A stretch of DNA of 64,000 nucleotides from Anthonomus grandis grandis (lineage: Eukaryota > Arthropoda > Insecta > Coleoptera > Curculionidae), in assembly GCF_022605725.1 (NCBI RefSeq), contig NC_065564.1, positions 6,240,698-6,304,697 on the forward strand, read 5' to 3'. The translations under genes and the position numbers were made by a program. The notes under the pieces are model-generated. The model saw only the letters and a program-made list of their open reading frames with translations, searched no databases and was not told the origin of the DNA. Shown one piece after another: positions 58,501 to 64,000 of the stretch; the first letter of the stretch is position 1; each line of letters opens with the position of its first letter.

Positions 58501-61500
58501 CCCTTTTAAAGGGGGAAATTATTGTGAAAAATTCAAATTTTCTGTTTATTCCAGGCAGTTGAGGGCCTGAATAAAAAAAGCCACCAAAGAACTTTAAACT
58601 GATATTATGATAAGTGTAGAGTATCAAACGCCTTAGAGGAGTCAGATTGACATGAATTATTCCATTATTTGTAATGTGGGTGGTCCAGTATATATATACA
58701 TTGTCCAGATGTGTATGGCACACAAATAGCAACATCGCACACCTATTTTCGATTTAGTATAGATAATCTGATGCTGTACAGAGAGTCGTAAAGATAATTT
58801 TGGCCTGGCTGCAGCCGATTTATGACTGTGGTTCTTTGAAATCGGTGTATAAGCCATAAACTCATCGCCAGTCCGAAGTGTATTTATATAAACAGCGAAA
58901 ACAGGCGGTTACATCACGAATTTCCAATTAAAAATGTTTATTTTTATTTTCACACTTTCGAGACACTACAATATTATATATATACTGCGGTTATATAAAT
59001 AACACAATTATGTAAAAAAAATACTTAATTTTAGACTAAATTATGTGTGGTGAACCAGCGGTTCTTCCTGTATGTGAGTCAGGTACTCTACATAATTCAG
59101 CATCAAGGTTAGCGTGACATTGAAGAAAATCGATCCTCAGGGTTTATGGGTTAATTGAGAGTAATTTATTTAAAAAAAAAATGTACAAAACAAAGTCATG
59201 CGGGTCTGTAGTCATTCAGGCATGTAAACAATTGTATATAAGCCTGAATAAATACATAAACGATTTGTTTGCTTTGAACGGAGATAACCAGTATCTAATA
59301 CTATAATTTGTACATGATAAATATGGGAAACATTGCCAATTTTATGAATTTTTGTTATGTTGTATGTAACAGGTGATTTTTAAAAATACTGATAACTTTC
59401 TAGCTGTTGTAAGACAATTTTTTTGTTATTTGACCTAGAAATATGATTCAAAAACTGGATTATATAAAAAATTATTTGACATCTTTTATATAAGTATGAA
59501 ATTTTCTGTAGAATTAATCATTTTTGAGAAAAATGGTCTTTTGGATTTTCATGTATCAGGTGATTTTCAAAAATGTTGATAACTTTTTTCATATTTAAGA
59601 TAGAAATGTCATTCAAAGACTGGATTTTATAAAAAATGATTTGGCATCTTTTATCCAATTTTTTTTTGAGAAATTAATAGTTTTCGAGAAAAATTGACTT
59701 TTTAGTTTTTTTGCATTTCCATGTATCAAGTGATTTCCAAAAATGTTGATAACTTTTTTGGTATTTAAGATAGCAATGTCATTCAAAGACTGGATTGTAT
59801 AAAAAAATAATTGGCATCTTTTATATAATAATGATTTTTTTTGTAAAGTTAATAGTTTTTGAGAAAAATGGACTTTTTAGTTTTTTTGCATTTCCATGTA
59901 TCAAGTGATTTCCAAAAATGTTGATAACTTTTTTGGTATTTAAGATAGCAATGTCATTCAAAGACTGGATTGTATTAAAAATTAATTGGCATCTTTTATA
60001 TAATAATGAATTTTTTTGTAAAGTTAATAGTTTTTGAGAAAAATGGATTTTTTAGTTTTTTTGCATTTCCATGTATTAAGTGATTTCCAAACATGTTGAT
60101 AACTTTTTTGGTATTTGAGATAGAAATGTCATTCAAATACTGGATTGTATAAAAAATTAATTGGCATCTTTTATATAATAATGCATTTTTTTGTAAAGTT
60201 AATAGTTTTTGAGAAAAATGGACTTTTTAGTTTTTTTGCATTTCCATGTTTCAAGTAATTTTCAAAAATATTAATAACTTTTTTGCTATTTAAGATAGAA
60301 ATGTCATTCAAAGACTGGATTATATAAAAAATAATTTGGAATCTTTTATACCAGTATGAATTACTCTGAAAAATTAATAGTTTTTGAGAAAAATGGTACT
60401 TTGAGTTTTTCCACATATTCATGCATCAGGTTATTTTCAAAAATGTCGACAACTTTTTTGCTATTTGACATAGAATTGTAATTCCAAAACTGGATTTTAT
60501 AAAAAATGATTTGGCATCTTTTATGCAGGTATGAATTTTTCTGTGAAATTGATAGTTTTTGAGAAAAATGAACTTTTGGGTTTCTTCACATTTTCATCAA
60601 TCGAGTGATTTACAAAAATGTTAACAACTTTTTTTCTATTAGAAATAGAAATGTAATTCAAAAACTGGATTGTATAACTATTGATTTGGCATCTTTTATG
60701 TAGGAATAAATTTTCCTGAGAAATCAATAGTTTCTGAGAAAAATGGAGTTTTGAGTTATTTCACATTCTCACGGATCAGGTGATTTTCAAAATTGTTAAT
60801 AACTTTTTTGCTATTTGAGATAGAAATGTCATTCAAAGACTGGATTATATAAAAAATTATTTGGCATCTTTTATGCAAGTATGAATTTTTGTGTAAAATT
60901 AATAGTTTTTGAGAAAAATTAACTTTTGGGTTTTTTCACATTTATATCAATCAGGTGATTTTCAAAAATGTTGATAACTTTTTTGCTATTGGAGATAGAA
61001 ATGTGATTCAAAGACTGGATTGTATAAAAAATGATTTGGCATATTTTATGCAAGTATGAATTTTTGTGTTAAATCAATAGTTTATGAGAAAAATGAAAAT
61101 TTGAGTTAGTTCGCATTTTCATGTATCAGGTGATTTTCAAAAATGTTAATAACTTTTTTCTTATTTGAGGTAAAAATGTGATTCAAAGACTGGATTGTTT
61201 AAAAAATGATTTGGCATCTTTTATGCAAGTGTGAATTTTTCTGTAAAATCAATAGTTTTTGAAAAAAATGAACTGTTAGGTTTTTTCACATTTTCATCAA
61301 TTGAGTGATTTACAAAAATGTTGACAACTTTTTTGCTATTTGAGATAGAAATGTGATTCAAACACTGGATTGTATAAAAAATTATTTGACATCTTTTATG
61401 CAAGTATGAATTTTTCTGTAAAATCAATAGTTTTTGAGAAAAATGGAAATTTGAGTTAGTTCACATTTTCATGTATCAGGTGATTTTCAAAAATGTTGAT

Positions 61501-62209
61501 AACTTTTTTCCTATTTGAGGTAAAAATGTCATTCAAAGACTAGATTGCTTAAAAAATTATTTGGCATCTTTTATACAAATATAAATTTTTCTGACAAATT
61601 AATAGTTTCTTATAAAAATTGTAATTTGAATTTTTTACCATTTTTATGCCTATGAGAATTTCCAAAAACCTTGATAACTCTTTAGCTATTATAGATACAA
61701 ACATGATTTAAAAACCGGATTATCAAATGAACGATTTCTGAGAAACCAACACTTTTTGAGAAAAATGCAAATTACAACCTGTTACCACTTTCATGTCTTG
61801 AATTCACATAACTGTAAAAATTACAAGTGCAATTCCGCCCTAACGATGCATTTGCGGACGACACCGCTCTCAAATAAGTTATATCGTCCGCAAATGATCC
61901 TCTTGGACTAACCTCGACCCTCCATATCTCCAGACCGGCCCTTTGGCCCGCGTTAGCGAACGCCGGATCCATAATCGCGTTGTTTCTGTTATTCGACGGT
62001 TGTCCTGCACCTCGTTGCGGCGACTGCGAACGCGCTACTGCCGCCTCCGAACTGGTTATTCCTGCTCCTATTAAACAGGCGAACGTCATCGTCAGGATAA
62101 CCTGCGACGAACCCTTTTTCATTGCCATAACGGTGATGGGTCTCGTTTGTCTGTTGTTGGTCTCGGTTCGCTTGGTTCTGCTATGGTTGAGAAAGAGATA
62201 CATGGTCAT
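46536..62209 (-). CDS. Gel: Gelsolin, secreted type, four domains
   Basis: Calcium-dependent actin-severing and capping protein. Exons on the minus strand: 61913-62209, 58286-58360, 58162-58230, 57763-57999, 47669-48508, 46536-46691; all phase 0, up to 557 residues. Exon 1 has a hydrophobic signal-like stretch (VILTMTFACLIGAGI); start is uncertain, with Mets at 62209, 62128 and 62122. The later two give a more typical signal peptide. G1 (about 92-225): GLEIWRVEDFKPVPYPK, WDIHFWLGAETSQDEAGAAA, SYFKSGVRYQPGGVSSGF. G2 (from 227): NKGDCFILDTGKKIYVYVG. G3 (about 330-426): LYRVSDSSGAVRV, DEGDVFILDSG, ERIVQGSEP. The last domain (about 442-557), PRLFHATL and QDDLNQDDVMFLD, looks like G6. No G4-G5 pair is visible. 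The large intron 48509-57762 is transposon-filled. Confidence 0.94.
46692..47394. other. Gelsolin last intron, unassigned with a diverged duplication
   Basis: About 46738-46790 and 46968-47020 share CTGACCAGATCGGYCCAAAATATTTCGG, split here as two motifs CTGACCAGATCGG and CCAAAATATTTCGG, suggesting an old tandem duplication with a 230-bp step. 47155-47400 has a plus-strand partly open frame (EEEQDDDASALLAVDNE) that I cannot assign. Confidence 0.5.
47395..47640 (-). mobile_element. LINE reverse transcriptase fragment
   Basis: The minus strand shows NGFRKG, DIIEALDHGLKSILILLDSF and KAFDPINH. These correspond to the GFR...DAI and LDxSKAFDxIDH blocks of non-LTR reverse transcriptases, with stops and frame breaks. 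Confidence 0.7.
48582..48870. mobile_element. Rearranged mariner transposase fragment
   Basis: 48582-48645 on the minus strand encodes RRESVEWPARSPDLTHLDFF. Immediately next to it, 48645-48800 on the plus strand encodes GYLKQKVYETELASV and CQEVQGNHFHLL, the segment that normally follows LDFFLWG. The two neighbouring transposase blocks are therefore in opposite orientation, just upstream of gelsolin exon 5. Confidence 0.75.
48871..49145. other. Unassigned intron sequence
   Basis: No gene. It contains AGTACTCGTCAGGAGCTTCA and GATGGCGCCCAGCAGCCATC, whose local symmetry hints at a small mobile element; I cannot place it in a family. Confidence 0.4.
49958..50971 (-). pseudogene. Mariner-like transposase
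   Basis: The start at 50971 encodes MVHLTEMRKITILQMIGYGD and the helix-turn-helix region (EVARLFHEKFPNLPP). After a frameshift near 50830 it continues IEKQFRELGHVRQVKKAAAN and is then open to 50077 (NCRYWSRENPRW, VNVWAGIIEDQIIGSFFIEG, WVQQDGAPPHYQ). The first catalytic Asp is missing (FSECTF where FSDExTF is usual). The WPARSPDLTPLD block with the third Asp is deleted (RWNGQQFFLLRYV). A final frameshift precedes CGEHFEHLLH and the stop. The element cannot encode active transposase. Confidence 0.88.
51236..51450 (-). mobile_element. Penelope-like fragment with hammerhead-like core and inverted flanks
   Basis: Arms at about 51260-51300 and 51382-51425 (AAAGTCACGGTCTCATCAAA and its complement) flank a minus-strand hammerhead-like core. 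It is inserted in the mariner-like element, splitting its right subterminal region. Confidence 0.7.
51313..51358 (-). ncRNA. Hammerhead-ribozyme-like motif
   Basis: On the minus strand: TAGGC, CTGATGA, stem II GCTCC/GGAGC with loop GACA, GAAAC, ACGT, GTA, GCTTTTGA. Stem I can form between AGGC and GCTT (one G-U), stem III as AC/GT closed by ACGT, and the expected cleavage site follows GTA. This is the most complete hammerhead-like fold in the window. Confidence 0.68.
51575..52400 (+). pseudogene. Penelope-like GIY-YIG fragment with inverted 3' end
   Basis: 51885-52277 encodes a GIY-YIG nuclease stretch (CECGDSYIGETKRPLEVRAK, EHRSWTQRGEVPKSGIAEHA). About 285 bp at each side (51575-51868 and 52118-52400) are reverse complements, so the 3' end is duplicated tail to tail. 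The reverse transcriptase is missing. It is a different subfamily from the copy at 44661-45715. Confidence 0.83.
53001..53434. repeat. Dispersed G-rich repeat copies
   Basis: Two tandem copies of the repeat with ACAGTGATTTTTCA and CAGCGTTATTAGATT; the first carries the strongest G tract of the window (53088-53113). No gene is seen. Confidence 0.6.
53435..56670 (+). mobile_element. DNA transposon with 40-bp terminal inverted repeats
   Basis: The left end ATATCGTCCCCTTAATAC (from 53435) is matched at the right by the complement of GTATTAAAAGGACGATAT (to 56670). The similarity extends inward through GGTAACTC, so the inverted repeats are about 40 bp with a few mismatches. The transposase pseudogene lies between. 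No clear target duplication remains. Confidence 0.82.
53857..56308 (+). pseudogene. DDE-type transposase, inactivated
   Basis: Likely exons: 53857-53914 (MSTTAKYMLTLGRSQLTENK, donor GTGAGT), about 54095-54215, then from about 54388. Later frames: 54451-54738 (basic, DKSRKRKRNEQNWKRNVAKL), 54662-54961, and 55190-56308 with one internal stop. The last contains NFDLQQVLLVP, TDRCGGQNLN and SGHSEMECDSMHSAI, the conserved blocks of a DDE transposase group common in insect genomes, often annotated as uncharacterised proteins. Superfamily uncertain (Sola-like suspected). At least three frameshifts and stops make it non-functional. Confidence 0.78.
56803..56962. mobile_element. 160-bp hairpin MITE
   Basis: Arms of about 54 bp: TAAAGTCCAGTGCAACGATA at the left and its complement TATCGTTGCACTGGACTTTA at the right, with one or two mismatches. 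The central loop is about 50 bp. It encodes nothing. Confidence 0.8.
57025..57640 (+). mobile_element. LINE reverse transcriptase remnants
   Basis: 57035-57180 encodes FINDLPHGN and YADDTTILSRS (YADD catalytic box). 57545-57610 encodes CLSLNPNKSRIMLFMQN (the later KLSLNPxKSxxMLF block). A 300-bp unrelated piece, including a copy of the gelsolin exon 4 donor region, separates them. Confidence 0.72.
58361..59330. other. Gelsolin intron 1, proximal part
   Basis: No host exon. 58600-58640 on the minus strand encodes DSSKAFDTL, a short LINE-type motif; 58545-58570 (TTTATTCCAGGCAGTTGA) resembles a piece of the 402-bp satellite. The rest is unassigned. Confidence 0.5.
59330..61790. repeat. 175-bp tandem satellite in gelsolin intron 1
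   Basis: About 14 copies; AATAGTTTTTGAGAAAAATG recurs at about 59851, 60026 and 60201 (175-bp step). Other landmarks are TTGGCATCTTTTATGCAAGT and CATTCAAAGACTGGATT. It belongs to the same superfamily as 62390-64000. Confidence 0.94.
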
Positions 62210-62389
62210 GGTTGATGTATCTCATGGGTTCAAAATGATTTAAACAATGTGCATTATTTCTTAATTATTGTAGACGAGAAAGTGCTTTAGTTACTGGGTC
62301 TTTAAGCAAGGGTCTGAAAATTTGTGTTTTTTCCTTGCATGTGAAATTTTTGGTGATTTATTGACTAATGATGATTCAAAGAAATAAAT

Positions 62390-64000
62390 ATAAATCAAGT
62401 CGTTAAGAATCTTTTATGCAAGTATGAAATTTCCTGAGAAATCAAGCGTTTTCGAGAAAACTGAATATTAGTGCTGTTTACCATTTTCAGGTCTCGGGTG
62501 ATTTCCAAAAATTTGGATTGTTTTTTTACTATTGCTGGTAGAAACCTCATTTAAACAGCAAAATCTCGAGCTAATTATTTAGAATCTTTTATGAAAATAT
62601 GAAATTTTCTGAGAAATGAAGCGTTTTTGAGAAAATTGAAAATTTGTGATTTCTGCCATTTTATGCCTTGGATAAGTTCCAAAATTTTGGGTAATTTCTT
62701 TGCTATTGCTGATAGAGACATGATTCAAAGACTGAAATCTGAAATCAATTATTGAGAATCTTTTATACAAGTATGAAAATTTTGAGAAATCAAGGGTTTT
62801 TAAGACAACTGAATATTTGTGATTTTTGGGATTTTTATGCCTTGAACGATTTACAACTTTTTGGGTAATTTCTTTACTATTGCTGATAGAAACATGATTC
62901 AAACACTGAAATGTCAATCTAATTATTCAGAATCTTTTATGTAAGTATGAAATTTTCTAAGAAATGACGCGTTTTTGAGAAAAGTGAAAATTTGTGATTT
63001 CTGCCATTTTATGCCTTGGATGACTTCCAAAATTTTGGGTAATTTCTTTGCTATTGCAGATAGAGACATGATTCAAAGACTGAAATCTGAAACCAAATAT
63101 TTAGAATCTTTTATACAAGTATGAAAATTTTTGAGAAATCAAGGGTTTTTGAGAAAACTGATTATTTGTGATTTTTGGCATTTTTATGATTTAAGTGATT
63201 TACAACTTTTTGGGCAAATTCTTTACTATTGCTGATAGAAGCATCATTCAAACACTGAAATGTCAATCCAATTAATCAGAATCTTTTATGTAAGTACAAA
63301 ATTTCCTGAAAAATAACGTGTTTTTGAGGAAACTGAATATTAGCGCTTTTTCCCATTTTCAGGTCTCAGGTGATTTTCAAAAATTTGCATAGTTTCTTTA
63401 TTATTGCCGATAGAAACATGATTCAAAGACTGAAATCTGAAACCAAATATATAGAATCTTTTATACAAGTATAAATTTTTTTGAGAAATCAATGGTTTTT
63501 GAGAAAACTGAATATTTGTGATTTCTGGCATTTTTATGCCTTGACCGATTTACAACTTTTTGGGTAATTTCTTTACTATTGCTGATAGAAACATGATTCA
63601 AGCACTGAAATGTCAAGCTAATTAATCAGAACCTTTTATGTAAGTATGAAATTTTCTGAGAAATGACGCGTTTTTGAGAATATTGAAAATTTGTGATTTC
63701 TGCCATTTTATGCCTTGGATAAGTTCCAAAATTTTGGGTAATTTCTTTGCTATTGCTGATAGAGACATGATTCAAAGACTGAAATCTGAAATCAATTATT
63801 GAGAATCTTTTATACAAGTATGAAAATTTTTGAGAATTCAAGGGTTTTTGAGAAAACTGAATATTTGTGATTTTTGGCATTTTTATGCCTTGAACGATTT
63901 ACAACTTTTTGGGTAATTTCTTTACTATTGCTGATAGAAACATGATTCAAACACTAAAATGTCAATCTAATTATTCAGAATCTTTTATCTAAGAACAAAA
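62390..64000. repeat. 175-bp tandem satellite, upstream of gelsolin exon 1
   Basis: About nine copies of a related subfamily (AGAATCTTTTATACAAGTAT, GCTATTGCTGATAGAGACAT, ATGATTCAAAGACTGAAATC). Matching units recur at about 62699, 63049 and 63748, so a 350-bp dimer is the higher-order unit. The array runs off the window end. Confidence 0.93.

Overview
The window is gene-sparse, AT-rich eukaryotic nuclear DNA. It most likely comes from an insect, and a beetle is my best guess. That rests on three multi-exon genes whose products read as insect homologues, on the transposon types present (mariner-like, Tigger-like, Penelope-like, LINE, TA-CAGGGTG elements), and on introns packed with tandem repeats. 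Species is not determined.

Three host genes can be assembled exon by exon with consistent reading phase. (1) Minus strand, 3327-35156: the JNK-interacting protein 3/4 homologue (sunday driver, syd), 25 coding exons, about 1,230 residues, including an 18-nt microexon and one GC-AG intron. (2) Plus strand, 35821-42513: the WD40 protein WDR70, four exons, 637 residues, divergently transcribed from syd across a 664-bp intergenic region. (3) Minus strand, 46536-62209: a secreted-type gelsolin, six exons, up to 557 residues, with four gelsolin domains visible rather than six.

Layout: 1-2.8 kb, unassigned sequence then a 181-bp satellite; 2.8-35.2 kb, syd with at least seven tandem-repeat families in its introns, a 1.5-kb near-perfect palindrome with a TA target duplication, and LINE-like ORF1 fragments; 35.2-42.6 kb, WDR70, whose second intron is a 4.6-kb array with a 402-bp period; 42.6-46.4 kb, a nested transposon block between two copies of the WDR70 3' end; 46.4-62.2 kb, gelsolin, with a 9.2-kb intron full of mariner, Penelope-like and DDE transposon remains; 59.3-64 kb, a 175-bp satellite on both sides of the gelsolin first exon.

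The most interesting signals are these. The WDR70 intron satellite carries, once per half-unit on the minus strand, a degenerate mariner transposase motif (RPARSxDLTPWDFF), so it appears to have grown from a transposase fragment. The same satellite family repeatedly occupies the two introns, or intron and flank, on either side of one exon group. Hammerhead-ribozyme-like cores sit at the ends of Penelope-like elements, which have inverted duplications of their 3' ends. The three host genes do not form a pathway; their proximity looks incidental apart from the shared syd/WDR70 upstream region.
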